A DNA stretch of 64,000 nucleotides from Butyrivibrio sp. VCD2006 (GCF_000423925.1 NZ_AUIX01000009.1:124001-188000), one strand, 5' to 3'. Positions 14,956 through 24,972 are shown, numbered from the stretch's first letter. Program-made: numbers and translations. Notes: a model not told the origin generated them from the letters alone.

Positions 14956-16620
14956 ATGAATGAGCAGAAATTTGATCCAATGACAGGGGAACAGATGGGT
15001 CAGCAGCAGAGCGGCTTCAAGTTTGATCCGATGACAGGAAAACCACTTGATCCGCAGTCAGGTTATAAGTATGACCCGATGACGGGAAAACCACTTATCC
15101 AAGGCAATCAGCCCACCGGTTATGGCATGCAGCAATCTAATGCCTACGGTTATGATCCGGCAGCAATTGAAAAGGAACAGTCAGATAAGAACAAAAAGCT
15201 GGCATTGACGATTGCGGGAGTATGTGCATCTCTATTCCTGATAACAGGAATTATAGGAGTTGTTAAGCTTACGAAAATCGTGGCAGCCAAAAATCTTGAG
15301 AAGGATATTGAAAAATCCATAACTGCAGAGGTTCCAGATGAGGATCAGTATGTAGATACCGGTATAGAGGGATTGGAACTGGAAAAGATTACTGAGCCTA
15401 CACTAGAGGACTTTGGACTTACAGAGGAAGAAGAATCGGCAGAAGAAACGGCAGATGAACAGGTAGATGAGCAGGATGGTGATAGCGTCCCTTTAGATGC
15501 CATAGCCGAAGAGAATTCTACAAAATCAGGCAGCGAAACTGATACCAGAAATCTGTTTACTTTCCAAATTGGTGATGAATCATATCAGATTCCTGGCAAG
15601 GTCAGTGACTATTTGGATAAAGGGTGGACCTTTGATGATGATAAAGAGGCAGCCACTATTATTGATTCTTATTCTAAAGAGTTTTTAGAATTCTATTATC
15701 CCGGAGGAAGAAATTCACTCCTGGTTGATATCACAAACTTTAGCCTGGATGCTCAGGAAGCTAAGGACTGTTATATCACAAAAATTTCTCTTTCTGATTA
15801 TGATATGGAGGAGTTTGGTAATGAGCTGACAATCCATGGAGGAGATCTTGTACTTGGCAAGAGTACAGAGGCGGATATAGTAGCTGCAATGGGTGAGCCG
15901 GATGAACTTTTTGAAGGTACCTATGGTGATGTCCTTTATTATTACGGTGATAGCAGTAATAGCCTGGAGTATTGTGTTGGCTATAGCCTTAATGAGGACA
16001 GAGTATTCGAGAACATAAGACTTACTAATGAAAATGAGCCTGTAGGATTTGAGCAGGTTGATGTAAGCTCTGAGAGACCTTCTTATCTGGATAATTATGT
16101 TGCGCCTTCTTCACTTGGTGACGATCCCTTTTCAGGAAACTTTGAACTCGATGGAACAGTTTACAATCTTCCGGTACCCTTTGAAGAATTGACCAGGAAT
16201 GGTTGGAAATATGACGGGGATGAGAATTATTCCGTAGGATCGGGACAGGAATATGTAATTCAGTTTAGAAAGGGCAATATGTCTTTTACCACTAACGTGT
16301 ATAATCCTACTGATAAAGCTATACTTTTGAAGTATACGATTGTGGTAATGATAGGTGCTAATAACAGCTCTTATGATGATTATCTGATTCAGTTTCCCGG
16401 CGGACTTAATTGTGATCTGACAGAGGAAGAGGTCAAGGAATATATTAAAAATAATGGCATTGAGAACTATGAGTACAAGAAGGGTTCTTCTTCGTATAGC
16501 ATACCTTTTGATCAGACAGGTAAAATAAGAAGTGCTGCCAATAATGAATATACAATTTTCATGGGTGAAAAAACTGTATACTTTATGCATGTAAGAAACT
16601 ATGGATGGCTCTTTAACTAA
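14956..16620 (+). CDS. Membrane-anchored protein with DPMTG repeats, function unknown
   Basis: 554 residues. The cytoplasmic N-terminus has three copies of a short motif (FDPMTGEQ, FDPMTGKPL, YDPMTGKPL; residues 6-47) and Gln-rich spacers. One membrane helix follows (residues about 80-107, ALTIAGVCASLFLITGIIGVV). Outside lies an acidic linker (about 135-195) and two related beta-rich domains. The first begins LFTFQIGDESYQIPGKVSDYLDKGW and the second FSGNFELDGTVYNLPVPFEEL, so they are internal repeats of one fold. GGGGAG precedes the ATG at 14956; the ATG at 14890 has no such site. No family function is recognised. The topology suggests sensing or binding at the cell surface. Confidence 0.75.
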   Translation: MNEQKFDPMTGEQMGQQQSGFKFDPMTGKPLDPQSGYKYDPMTGKPLIQGNQPTGYGMQQSNAYGYDPAAIEKEQSDKNKKLALTIAGVCASLFLITGIIGVVKLTKIVAAKNLEKDIEKSITAEVPDEDQYVDTGIEGLELEKITEPTLEDFGLTEEEESAEETADEQVDEQDGDSVPLDAIAEENSTKSGSETDTRNLFTFQIGDESYQIPGKVSDYLDKGWTFDDDKEAATIIDSYSKEFLEFYYPGGRNSLLVDITNFSLDAQEAKDCYITKISLSDYDMEEFGNELTIHGGDLVLGKSTEADIVAAMGEPDELFEGTYGDVLYYYGDSSNSLEYCVGYSLNEDRVFENIRLTNENEPVGFEQVDVSSERPSYLDNYVAPSSLGDDPFSGNFELDGTVYNLPVPFEELTRNGWKYDGDENYSVGSGQEYVIQFRKGNMSFTTNVYNPTDKAILLKYTIVVMIGANNSSYDDYLIQFPGGLNCDLTEEEVKEYIKNNGIENYEYKKGSSSYSIPFDQTGKIRSAANNEYTIFMGEKTVYFMHVRNYGWLFN

Positions 16621-16637
16621 ATAAATAATTTATAGTA

Positions 16638-16679
16638 GCGGCGGAAATCTTTGCGTAAGATTTCTGCCGTTATTTTTTG
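16638..16679 (+). terminator. Terminator after the DPMTG-repeat gene
   Basis: Stem CGGCGGAAATCT/AGATTTCTGCCG with loop TTGCGTA, followed by TTATTTTTT. Confidence 0.88.
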
Positions 16680-16698
16680 AAAAATGGAAGTTACTCTA

Positions 16699-16726
16699 TA
16701 GACATCGTGACTCAAACATATATAAT
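16699..16726 (+). promoter_or_regulatory. Sigma-A promoter of pyrBI
   Basis: TAGACA at 16699-16704, a 16-base spacer and TATAAT at 16721-16726. The leader is about 40 bases, too short for an attenuator; control is not evident from sequence. Confidence 0.65.
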
Positions 16727-16772
16727 TGAAAAAGGAAAAATGCTAATCAGTATATAGGGGAGTGCATAATCT

Positions 16773-17732
16773 ATGATGAATAATCTAAGACACATGATGC
16801 GTCCGCTTGATTTCACTGTTGAAGAGCTTGAGCAGCTGTTTGACACAGCAGGTGATATTGAGCGAAATATGAGCGCTTATGCTCACAAATGCGATGGTAA
16901 CATTCTGGCAACCTGTTTTTATGAACCCAGTACCAGAACCAGACTCAGTTTTGAAACCGCGATGTTACGTCTAGGCGGTCAGATAATCGGTTTTGCCGAT
17001 GCATCCAGTTCTTCAGTTTCTAAAGGCGAGAGTGTCGCCGATACTATTCGAGTTATTTCCAGTTTTGCTGATATTTGTGCTATGCGTCATCCTAAGGAGG
17101 GTGCTCCTATGGTAGCAGCAGCGAATTCAATTATTCCCGTTATCAACGCCGGTGATGGTGGACATCATCATCCAACTCAGACTCTTACGGATCTTCTTAC
17201 AATCCGATCATTGCACGGAACTCTTTCCGGTTTTACTATTGGCCTTTGCGGCGATCTTAAGTTTGGAAGAACAGTTCATTCTTTGATAAATGCACTTGTT
17301 CGTTACAAAGATATCCATTTTATTTTCATATCACCAAAAGAGCTTCGTGTTCCTGACTATATCACGGAGATGCTAAATGAAAATAACATAACATATGAAG
17401 AAGTCATAAAACTTGAAGATGTAATGCCAAGACTGGATCTTTTATATATGACAAGAGTTCAGAAGGAACGTTTCTTCAATGAGGAGGATTACATACGACT
17501 GCGTGATTTCTATATCCTCAACGAGGAGAAGATGGAGATGGCTAAAAAGGATATGCATATTCTTCATCCGCTTCCCAGAGTAAATGAGATTTCCGTGGAA
17601 GTTGATAAGGATCCCAGGGCCGCATATTTTAAGCAGGTTCAGTATGGTTTGTATGTGAGAATGGCGCTTATCTTAACGCTCCTTGATAAGACGGATGCTC
17701 ATATGAATCATGGACTTTTGAGAACATTTTAA
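16773..17732 (+). CDS. pyrB: Aspartate carbamoyltransferase catalytic subunit
   Basis: 319 residues. It condenses carbamoyl phosphate and aspartate in the first committed step of pyrimidine synthesis. The carbamoyl-phosphate loop is [13 protein letters not shown], followed by the [14 protein letters not shown] loop that reaches into the neighbouring active site. [15 protein letters not shown] and the [11 protein letters not shown]-terminal motif are intact. Two ATG codons (16773 and 16776) are adjacent; AGGGGAG lies about 10 bases before. It is followed 14 bases later by pyrI, so the enzyme is probably a PyrB-PyrI holoenzyme under allosteric control, as in enterobacteria and some Clostridia. 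Confidence 0.96.
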   Translation: MMNNLRHMMRPLDFTVEELEQLFDTAGDIERNMSAYAHKCDGNILATCFYEPSTRTRLSFETAMLRLGGQIIGFADASSSSVSKGESVADTIRVISSFADICAMRHPKEGAPMVAAANSIIPVINAGDGGHHHPTQTLTDLLTIRSLHGTLSGFTIGLCGDLKFGRTVHSLINALVRYKDIHFIFISPKELRVPDYITEMLNENNITYEEVIKLEDVMPRLDLLYMTRVQKERFFNEEDYIRLRDFYILNEEKMEMAKKDMHILHPLPRVNEISVEVDKDPRAAYFKQVQYGLYVRMALILTLLDKTDAHMNHGLLRTF

Positions 17733-17746
17733 GAGAGGAAGTAAAT

Positions 17747-18184
17747 ATGCTGAACGTTGGAAAAATCGAAGAGGGATTCGTTTTAGATCATATCAAGGCT
17801 GGCAGGAGTATGCAGATATATCATCATCTTGGCCTTGATAAACTGGATTGTACTGTTGCAATTATCAAGAATGCCAGAAGTAATGTCATGGGGAAAAAGG
17901 ACATTCTTAAGGTTGAATGTGATATTGATACACTTGACCTGGATGTATTGGCATTTATAGATCACAATATAACAGTCAATGTTATCAAGGAGGGAGAGAT
18001 TGTTGAGAAAAGAGCGCTTTTCCTTCCGCACGAGATTAAGGATGTAATTAAATGCCATAATCCCAGATGTATTTCTTCGATAGAGCAGGGGCTGCCCCAT
18101 ATCTTTTATCTGGCTGATGAAGATAAGGAAGTTTATCGCTGCAAATATTGTGATGAAAAATACAGTGAAAGTTCATCAAAATAA
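17747..18184 (+). CDS. pyrI: Aspartate carbamoyltransferase regulatory subunit
   Basis: 145 residues. The nucleotide-binding N-terminal domain begins VGKIEEGFVLDHIKAGRSMQIY. The C-terminal zinc domain has the four cysteines in CHNPRC and CKYC, with the usual long spacer. It binds nucleotide effectors and bridges catalytic trimers of PyrB. GAGAGGAAG is the ribosome site. Second gene of the pyrBI operon, ended by the terminator at 18192. Confidence 0.95.
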   Translation: MLNVGKIEEGFVLDHIKAGRSMQIYHHLGLDKLDCTVAIIKNARSNVMGKKDILKVECDIDTLDLDVLAFIDHNITVNVIKEGEIVEKRALFLPHEIKDVIKCHNPRCISSIEQGLPHIFYLADEDKEVYRCKYCDEKYSESSSK

Positions 18185-18191
18185 AATATAA

Positions 18192-18237
18192 AAAAGCAGG
18201 AACCGGTTTATACGATTGGATTCCTGCTTTTATTTTG
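18192..18237. terminator. Bidirectional terminator between pyrI and the convergent DUF5050-like gene
   Basis: AAAAGCAGGAA (18192-18202) pairs with TTCCTGCTTTT (18221-18231), giving T-runs on both strands. It serves pyrBI and probably the minus-strand gene ending at 18272. Confidence 0.82.
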
Positions 18238-18271
18238 CATATTCATGAACGAAAAAAGTACCATGGCGTTT

Positions 18272-19297
18272 TTATTTGTATGGAAGGAAAGTGCTTACAA
18301 CATCTGATCCATCTACAGGAACGTGGTACATAACGTTCTCAACTTCAAAAGGCTTAAAATAAAGATATTTCGATGTGAGACTAAGTGCATGGAATATTCC
18401 TTCTGCGATGACTACGTTATCGGAACCATCAAGCTTCATAACACGCAGAGACTCGTTACCGGGTTCTGATGTTGCGTAGAATATGTTGTAATCATTCATG
18501 TTATAGAAATCAATTCTTGAGTTGGTGAGGACAGAAGTTTCACCGGTCGATAAATTTGTCCTGCACAGTCTGTAATGGTGAGCAGCATCGATATAGTATA
18601 CATAACCGTTTTGGACTATAGGCTGCCAGATATTTCCGCTTAGCAGGATACTTGATGCATTTTCAGACATTGTGTCCATTACATGAAGATCATGATCAAG
18701 ATCTATTCCGCTATAATATATTTTGCCTTCTAAAGCGCATGAGGGATCCAGCTTTTCTGATGTGATAAAGTCCTGCTTCTCACCGTCGATTCTGATTTTA
18801 TTAAGTCCGGCTTCTTCACCGGAAGTAACTGAATAATAGAGATTGCTTCCTACAAGTTGGACTGATGAAACATTTTCTCTATCCAGAATTACCTGATTGT
18901 CACCATTTATGTTACTTCTGTAAAGACCATAGAAGGTAGATATTCTTCCAAGTCCGCTGATGGTATCACTTGAGGTGTTTGTGGATGAGTAATCAAGATA
19001 GAAGTAAATATATTTGCCGGCGCCGACAATATTTCTTGTGTTCATGACTGTCAGCTCTTTTAAATCGGTTTCATCCGGATTCATTGAGTAGAGACAGTTA
19101 TTAGCAAGAGGATTTGAAAAATAGACCTTGCCGTCCATTTCCAAAAAAAGGCCGCCATTATATAGATTGCCAGGTGTGTTACCGACAACATTTTCATCAT
19201 TCATGGGAACTCGCCTGGAAATTATGTAGATTAAAATAACGATCGTAAGAGCTGTGATGATGGCTGTAAATAGTATCAGAAATTTTCTGTTACTCAT
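18272..19297 (-). CDS. Membrane-anchored DUF5050-like propeller protein
   Basis: 341 residues on the minus strand. One N-terminal helix (RKFLILFTAIITALTIVILIYII) anchors an outside domain. That domain is made of repeated beta units with recurring YFxN/YYSxxxxxxGLxKIRIDG-type strokes: YFSNPLANNCLYSMNPDET, YGLYRSNINGD, YYIDAAHHYRLCRTNLS and LRVMKLDGSDN. This is the pattern of DUF5050 or TolB-like propellers. Such proteins are common on Lachnospiraceae surfaces; the ligand is unknown. The ribosome site is weak (GAGGT about 11 bases upstream). It is divergent from the chorismate mutase fusion gene. Confidence 0.8.
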   Translation of the reverse strand: MSNRKFLILFTAIITALTIVILIYIISRRVPMNDENVVGNTPGNLYNGGLFLEMDGKVYFSNPLANNCLYSMNPDETDLKELTVMNTRNIVGAGKYIYFYLDYSSTNTSSDTISGLGRISTFYGLYRSNINGDNQVILDRENVSSVQLVGSNLYYSVTSGEEAGLNKIRIDGEKQDFITSEKLDPSCALEGKIYYSGIDLDHDLHVMDTMSENASSILLSGNIWQPIVQNGYVYYIDAAHHYRLCRTNLSTGETSVLTNSRIDFYNMNDYNIFYATSEPGNESLRVMKLDGSDNVVIAEGIFHALSLTSKYLYFKPFEVENVMYHVPVDGSDVVSTFLPYK

Positions 19298-19387
19298 AAT
19301 GTCATTACCTCAGTATGTTAAAAACCGGATGTGTAATTTATAAACTATTTTTAATAAAGTATAGCACGATTTTTAGCGCTAATACCA

Positions 19388-19415
19388 TTAACTTTCCCTT
19401 AAATTATGGTACAAT
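19388..19415 (+). promoter_or_regulatory. Promoter of the chorismate mutase-DUF815 gene
   Basis: TTAACT at 19388-19393, 16 bases, then TACAAT at 19410-19415. The start codon follows about 30 bases later behind AGGAG. Confidence 0.55.
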
Positions 19416-19444
19416 TCTAATAATAAAACGCAGGAGAACAAGGT

Positions 19445-21085
19445 ATGGATTTAAATGAACTACGCTCAGATATCGATAAGATCGATTCAGAACTTATAGA
19501 ATTATTTGAAAAAAGGATGGAAATCAGCAAGAAAGTCGCTGATTACAAGATTCAGGTAGGCAAAAGCATTTTTGATAAGAAAAGAGAAGACCAGAAAATA
19601 GAGGATGTTAAGGCTCATACAAAAAGCGATGAGAATAAAGAGCCTACCGGAGAGTTATTCGAAAAAATAATGGAGATCAGCCGCAAAAGGCAGTATGAGA
19701 GACTTTCTGAAAGTGGTGTTACGGATAGTCAGGCCAAAAGCGATCCGGTTTACAGGGACCTGATTTCAGAAGGAGAAGGCGGACGTACAACAAATAATTC
19801 ACTTATTCTCTATAGAAACGCTACAAATCAGCAGTCATATTTAAGGGACAATCTTGTCATCTTAGCGGATAGAAAGCTTTCCGATGAGACTTTTACGAGG
19901 GAAGAGCAGGAAAATCTTATACATTTCCTTATGAGTATTCTTATAGAAGAGTCAGCAAGGCGCGGATTTTATGGGAATCTTTGGCATGCCTTTTTAACAC
20001 TTCTTCTGGTATCAGATGAAAATGCATACAGTATGGCCGATGAAATGCGCGGCGATACCGGAGGTTCAATCAAAGAGCTGGCGCTTCACGATCTATCCTG
20101 TTTCAAGAAATGGTTTGATATTGATTTTAGCGAGATGATCGAGAGGCTTCATGTGCCGGAACTTAGAGCCCTCTTTGAATATCAGATTGGTTCATCTGAG
20201 AGTAAGGTATTTAATACAAGGGTAAGGGATAGGATCTGTGAACTTTCGGGATGCTTATCAAGATGCTCTGATTCCGAAGAGATGCTTGGCGAGCTGACAA
20301 TGTTCTATAAGCATTATGGAGTTGGAAAATTCGGGCTTCACAAGGCCTTTAGAATCAGACATGAGGAAAACAGTGCAGTTATTGAACCTATCAGGAATAT
20401 AAGACATGTTGAATTAAAGGATCTTGTTGGCTATGAGATAGCTAAGCAGAAGCTTATTGAAAATACGGATGCGTTTGTTGCAGGTAAGAAGGCCAACAAT
20501 TGTCTCCTATATGGTGATGCCGGAACCGGTAAGTCATCAAGTATTAAGGCTATTGCTAATGAGTACTTTGATAAGGGGCTGAGAATTATCGAGATTTATA
20601 AGCATCAGTTCAAGGATCTCAATGATGTAATTTCGCAGATAAAAGGTCGTAATTACAAATTTATAATCTATATGGATGATCTCAGCTTTGAGGAATTTGA
20701 GACTGACTACAAGTATCTTAAGGCAGTGATTGAAGGCGGACTTGAGAAGAAGCCAGAAAATGTCCTGATCTATGCAACTTCGAACCGAAGACATCTGATA
20801 AGAGAAAGCTTTAAGGATAAGCCTGCTATTCTTGACGATGACCTTCATCGAAATGATACGGTTCAGGAAAAGCTGTCCCTTGCTAACAGGTTTGGTGTGA
20901 CTATATATTTTGGTGCACCGGAGATGAAGGAATATGATGAAATAGTCAGGGTTCTTGCAAAGAGAAATGATATCAATCTTCCTGAGGATGAGCTTATCTC
21001 CGAGGCCAGAAAGTGGGAGATGAATCATGGCGGGCTTTCCGGACGAACAGCTCAGCAGTTTATAGATTATCTATTAGGAAAATAA
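19445..21085 (+). CDS. Fusion of AroQ-type chorismate mutase and DUF815 AAA+ ATPase
   Basis: 546 residues in one open frame. Residues 1-90 are a type II chorismate mutase. R7, R24, K35, D44, R47, E48 and Q83 line up with the E. coli active-site residues R11, R28, K39, D48, R51, E52 and Q88. From about residue 120 to the end it is a DUF815-family ATPase with Walker A GDAGTGKS (G357-K363), Walker B YMDDL (D411-D412), the YATSNRRHL sensor region and a DLHRNDTVQEKLSLANRFG segment. DUF815 proteins are normally stand-alone. AGGAG precedes the ATG and no internal start or frame break is seen. The role of the fusion is unknown; the ppx/ppk genes follow. Confidence 0.88.
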   Translation: MDLNELRSDIDKIDSELIELFEKRMEISKKVADYKIQVGKSIFDKKREDQKIEDVKAHTKSDENKEPTGELFEKIMEISRKRQYERLSESGVTDSQAKSDPVYRDLISEGEGGRTTNNSLILYRNATNQQSYLRDNLVILADRKLSDETFTREEQENLIHFLMSILIEESARRGFYGNLWHAFLTLLLVSDENAYSMADEMRGDTGGSIKELALHDLSCFKKWFDIDFSEMIERLHVPELRALFEYQIGSSESKVFNTRVRDRICELSGCLSRCSDSEEMLGELTMFYKHYGVGKFGLHKAFRIRHEENSAVIEPIRNIRHVELKDLVGYEIAKQKLIENTDAFVAGKKANNCLLYGDAGTGKSSSIKAIANEYFDKGLRIIEIYKHQFKDLNDVISQIKGRNYKFIIYMDDLSFEEFETDYKYLKAVIEGGLEKKPENVLIYATSNRRHLIRESFKDKPAILDDDLHRNDTVQEKLSLANRFGVTIYFGAPEMKEYDEIVRVLAKRNDINLPEDELISEARKWEMNHGGLSGRTAQQFIDYLLGK

Positions 21086-21150
21086 ATTAAGCAAAGAAGA
21101 TATAGGTATTCTTTTAGGGTTTATTAAGTAACATGAAACGGGGGGTATAT

Positions 21151-22695
21151 ATGGCAACAGATGTATTTGCTGCAGTAGATATGGGCTCCTACGCTTTGGA
21201 CATGAAGATATTTGAGATGTCTCAGAAAAAAGGCGTTAAGGAAATCGATCATGTAAGCCATAAGATTGATCTTGGTACGGAAACCTATGCCACAGGTCAG
21301 ATTTCAGCTACTCATATGGATGAACTTATTCGTATCCTGACGGACTACAATAAGATCATGGAGGGCTATGGAGTTACACGCTATCAGGCCTATGGTACAA
21401 GTGCGATGCGAGAGACACAGGATACGGATACTGTTCTTGAGCTCTTAAGACAGCGCACCGGACTTGAGATTGACATCTTGAGTAACTCCGAGCAGAGGTT
21501 TCTTGATTACAAATCGGTTGCTCTTAATAACGAGCGGTTCTTTAAATTTCTTGAGAAACCAACTGCTATTGTTGATGTGGGTGGAGGAAGTATTCAGATT
21601 TCTCTTTTTGAGAATGATACTCTTGTTACTACCCAGCAGCTTCGGCTCGGAGTGCTAAGATTGTATTCCACCATGCAGCATATTCAGCCCGGACATAGCA
21701 AATTCCCAATGCTTGTACAGGAACTGGTTGAATCGCAGCTAAATGTATTTGCCAAGATGTATTTGAAGGACAGAAAAATAGAGAATGTTATTCTTATAGA
21801 TGATTATGTATCACCTGTTCTTCAAAGGATAAATTTGGGAATGGAAGAAAAGGGGTATGCCTCTGCAAAGGAATTTGTTTATTATATGGGCACCCTTGCC
21901 AATAAGTCGCTTGCAGACATATCAAAAAAATTGGGACTTGCTCAGGACAACATAATGCTTATGTATGTTTCGGGACTTCTGGTGAGCAACATTATGGCAA
22001 TGCTTAAGGCGGAGACCATCTGGGCTCCGGGAGGAACTCTATGTGATGGTATTGCATTCGAATATGCCGAGCGCAAGAAATATATAAAGAGCTCACATGA
22101 TTTCGAGCAGGATATCGTGGCATGTGCTCAGAATATTTCACGAAGATATATGGGAAGCAAGCAGCGCAGTGAGACGCTTCAGACAATAGCACTCAATATT
22201 TTTGACAGTATGAAAAAAGTCCACGGACTTGGAAAAAGAGAACGTCTGTTATTGCAGATATGCACAATTCTTCATGACTGTGGTAAATACATAAGCATGA
22301 TCAATCTCGGAGATTGTTCCTATAACATCATAATGTCCACAGAGATTATCGGGTTATCTCATTTGGAAAGGTCAATAGTGGCGAATGTAGTAAGATTTAA
22401 TCATGATGATTTTGAATACTACAAAGGCGGAGGCTACAGATTCCATGGAATTGATCATGATGCGTATCTGACCATTGCCAAGCTTACGGCGATTTTAAGA
22501 GTTGCTAATGGTCTCGACAGAACCCACAAACAAAAGTTTAAGGATGTGCGGATTTCTGTTAAGGATAAGGAGATGGAAATAACGGTTGATACCATGGCAG
22601 ATATTTCTCTTGAAAGAGGGTTGTTTGAAGCGAGAGGAAGCTTCTTTGAACAGGTTTATGGAATCAAACCGGTAATACGACAGAAACGTTTTTAA
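21151..22695 (+). CDS. Ppx/GppA phosphatase with C-terminal HD domain
   Basis: 514 residues. Residues about 1-300 form the Ppx/GppA actin-like fold: AAVDMGSYALDMKI (phosphate 1 loop), YGTSAMRET, SNSEQRFLDY and IVDVGGGSIQISLF (phosphate 2 loop). An HD-type domain follows (LLQICTILHDCGKYISM, with LSHLERSIVANVVRFNH), as in long Ppx proteins. The family splits polyphosphate or pppGpp. The polyphosphate kinase gene starts 23 bases downstream, so polyphosphate is the likely substrate. The ATG at 21151 sits six bases after a GGGGGG run; the upstream ATG at 21133 is less well placed. Note the glycine-rich signature is intact, so it is probably active. Confidence 0.9.
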   Translation: MATDVFAAVDMGSYALDMKIFEMSQKKGVKEIDHVSHKIDLGTETYATGQISATHMDELIRILTDYNKIMEGYGVTRYQAYGTSAMRETQDTDTVLELLRQRTGLEIDILSNSEQRFLDYKSVALNNERFFKFLEKPTAIVDVGGGSIQISLFENDTLVTTQQLRLGVLRLYSTMQHIQPGHSKFPMLVQELVESQLNVFAKMYLKDRKIENVILIDDYVSPVLQRINLGMEEKGYASAKEFVYYMGTLANKSLADISKKLGLAQDNIMLMYVSGLLVSNIMAMLKAETIWAPGGTLCDGIAFEYAERKKYIKSSHDFEQDIVACAQNISRRYMGSKQRSETLQTIALNIFDSMKKVHGLGKRERLLLQICTILHDCGKYISMINLGDCSYNIIMSTEIIGLSHLERSIVANVVRFNHDDFEYYKGGGYRFHGIDHDAYLTIAKLTAILRVANGLDRTHKQKFKDVRISVKDKEMEITVDTMADISLERGLFEARGSFFEQVYGIKPVIRQKRF

Positions 22696-22718
22696 CTTAC
22701 TATAGATGAGGGGTCGAA

Positions 22719-24881
22719 ATGGCAGGAAAAAAGAAAAATATAAGTGAACCGGAAAAAATAGATTTTTATAATAACGAATATTATATGAACCGTGAGCTCA
22801 GCTGGCTTCAGTTCAATAGCAGGTGTTTGTCCGAAGCTAAGGATAAGTCCACACCTCTGTTTGAAAAACTGAAATTCCTTAGCATAACATCCAGCAACCT
22901 TGATGAGTTTTTCATGGTTCGTGTGGCTTCGCTGAAGGACATGATTAACGCGGGCTATAAGAAGCCGGATATTGCAGGAATGTCACCTAAGCAACAGCTC
23001 GACGAAGTGACGGAAGCTGTTCATAATTTTGTTATTGAGCAATATAGAATTTACAATCGATTGTTATTGCCTGAGCTTAGTTCCAATGGAATCGAGATCG
23101 TGAAGGACTATAAAAAACTAAGCCCTGAAGAGGGAGATTATATTGACAGGTACTTCGATGATTTTGTATATCCAGTACTTACTCCGATGGCGGTGGATTC
23201 ATCGAGACCTTTCCCTCTTATTCGTAATAAGACCCTGAACATCGGTGCTCTTGTTAAGGGCAAGGATAACGATGATGAGATGGAATTCGCCATGGTTCAG
23301 GTGCCTTCCGTACTTCCGAGAATAATGGAAATTCCTGAGATGAGCGGCGTAAGAAAGATCATGCTTCTAGAGCAGATCATTCAGAGGAATATTCATAAGC
23401 TCTTCCTCAATTATGATATCGTATGTTGCCATCCTTTCAGGGTTGGAAGAAATGCCGATCTTTCGATTGATGAGGACGAGGCAGAGGATCTTCTTAAAGA
23501 AATAGAGAAACAGCTCAAGAGACGTCAGTGGGGCCAGGCCATAAGACTGGAGGTTGGGAAAGGTTTTGATAAGAGACTTTTAAAGCTTCTTGTTGATGAG
23601 CTTAAGGTTGAGCAGAGAGAAGTTTATACCGTTGATGGACCTCTTGATCTTACATTTCTTATGAAAATGTATGGCATAGAAGGCTTTGATTACCTCAAGG
23701 AACATGGATATAATCCGCCTGCACAGGTAGTTCAGCTTCCTAATGACAGAGATATCTTTGAGTGCATAAGAGAGGGTGATATCCTTATGCATCACCCTTA
23801 CGAGAGCTTTGATCCTGTTGTCAGATTTGTTGAGACTGCTGCATCAGATCCGGCAGTACTTGCCATAAAGCAGACCTTGTACCGCGTAAGTGGTAATTCA
23901 CCTATTATCGCGGCGCTTGCTAAGGCGGCTGATAACGGCAAGCAGGTTTCCGTTCTCGTTGAATTAAAGGCCCGTTTTGATGAGGAAAACAATATTGTTT
24001 GGGCTAAGATGCTTGAGAAAGCAGGCTGTCACGTAATTTATGGATTAAAGGGTCTCAAGACTCATAGTAAGATAACGCTTGTTGTTAGAAAAGAGGAAGA
24101 TGGTATCAGGCGTTATGTTCATTTGGCAACAGGTAATTATAATGATTCCACAGCAAAGCTTTACACTGATGTCGGAATGTTTACCTGCGCTGAAGCCTAT
24201 GGCGAGGATGCTACTGCTGTATTTAATATGCTCTCAGGTTATTCGGAGCCGGTTGTTTGGAATAAGCTGACTATTGCACCATTGTGGCTTAAGGACAGAA
24301 TTCTTGATCTTATTAAAAGAGAGGCAGATCACGCAAGAAATGGCGAGCCTGCCCATATCATAGCCAAGATGAATTCAATCTGTCACAAGGATGTAATTGC
24401 TGCACTCTATGAAGCAAGCAGTGCAGGGGTTAAGATTGATCTCATTGTAAGAGGTATTTGCTGTCTTAGAACCGGAATCCCCGGAGTCAGCGATAATATC
24501 AAGGTTCGTTCTATAGTTGGTAACTTCCTTGAGCATAGTAGAATTTTCTATTTTGAAAATGGTGGAAGCCCCGAGTACTATGCATCAAGTGCAGACTGGA
24601 TGCCAAGAAATCTTGAGCGAAGAGTTGAGATAATGTTCCCTGTTGAGAATCCGGCGCTTCGTGAGAAGCTTTGGCATATCCTTGACTGTGAACTTCGTGA
24701 TAATGTTAAAGCCCACGTGATGAATGATAAAGGGGAATATATTAAGGTGACGAAGAGAGGAGGAGATTCTCTTAACTCACAGAAGCTGTTCGGAAAAGAG
24801 GCTACGGAACTGGGAAAGCCAAAGAATATTTCTGAGAACAGAGTCTTTGAACCTGAATATAGAGATGATCATGGACTATAA
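22719..24881 (+). CDS. ppk1: Polyphosphate kinase 1
   Basis: 720 residues. It transfers the terminal phosphate of ATP to polyphosphate and back. The N-terminal part has the YMNRELSWLQFNSR opening. The two PLD-like halves contain the phospho-histidine H449 (LKTHSK) and H606 (FLEHSR), 157 residues apart, the same spacing as H435/H592 in E. coli. RYVHLATGNYND and YYASSADWMPRNLERRVE are intact. It is placed right after a Ppx-like gene (23-base gap), giving a make-and-break pair for polyphosphate. GAGGGG provides the ribosome site. Confidence 0.96.
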   Translation: MAGKKKNISEPEKIDFYNNEYYMNRELSWLQFNSRCLSEAKDKSTPLFEKLKFLSITSSNLDEFFMVRVASLKDMINAGYKKPDIAGMSPKQQLDEVTEAVHNFVIEQYRIYNRLLLPELSSNGIEIVKDYKKLSPEEGDYIDRYFDDFVYPVLTPMAVDSSRPFPLIRNKTLNIGALVKGKDNDDEMEFAMVQVPSVLPRIMEIPEMSGVRKIMLLEQIIQRNIHKLFLNYDIVCCHPFRVGRNADLSIDEDEAEDLLKEIEKQLKRRQWGQAIRLEVGKGFDKRLLKLLVDELKVEQREVYTVDGPLDLTFLMKMYGIEGFDYLKEHGYNPPAQVVQLPNDRDIFECIREGDILMHHPYESFDPVVRFVETAASDPAVLAIKQTLYRVSGNSPIIAALAKAADNGKQVSVLVELKARFDEENNIVWAKMLEKAGCHVIYGLKGLKTHSKITLVVRKEEDGIRRYVHLATGNYNDSTAKLYTDVGMFTCAEAYGEDATAVFNMLSGYSEPVVWNKLTIAPLWLKDRILDLIKREADHARNGEPAHIIAKMNSICHKDVIAALYEASSAGVKIDLIVRGICCLRTGIPGVSDNIKVRSIVGNFLEHSRIFYFENGGSPEYYASSADWMPRNLERRVEIMFPVENPALREKLWHILDCELRDNVKAHVMNDKGEYIKVTKRGGDSLNSQKLFGKEATELGKPKNISENRVFEPEYRDDHGL

Positions 24882-24972
24882 TTTTTCTCTAAGTACAATG
24901 CCTTATTTTGTGTAATAGCTATATGTACCAGGGAGAAGAAAATCCAGAGTATAGTTTATGAATGAGGAAAAA

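Noticed and set aside
20537..21028. 163-codon minus-strand frame inside the DUF815 ATPase
   Set aside because: Antisense shadow; the plus-strand frame carries the conserved Walker motifs.
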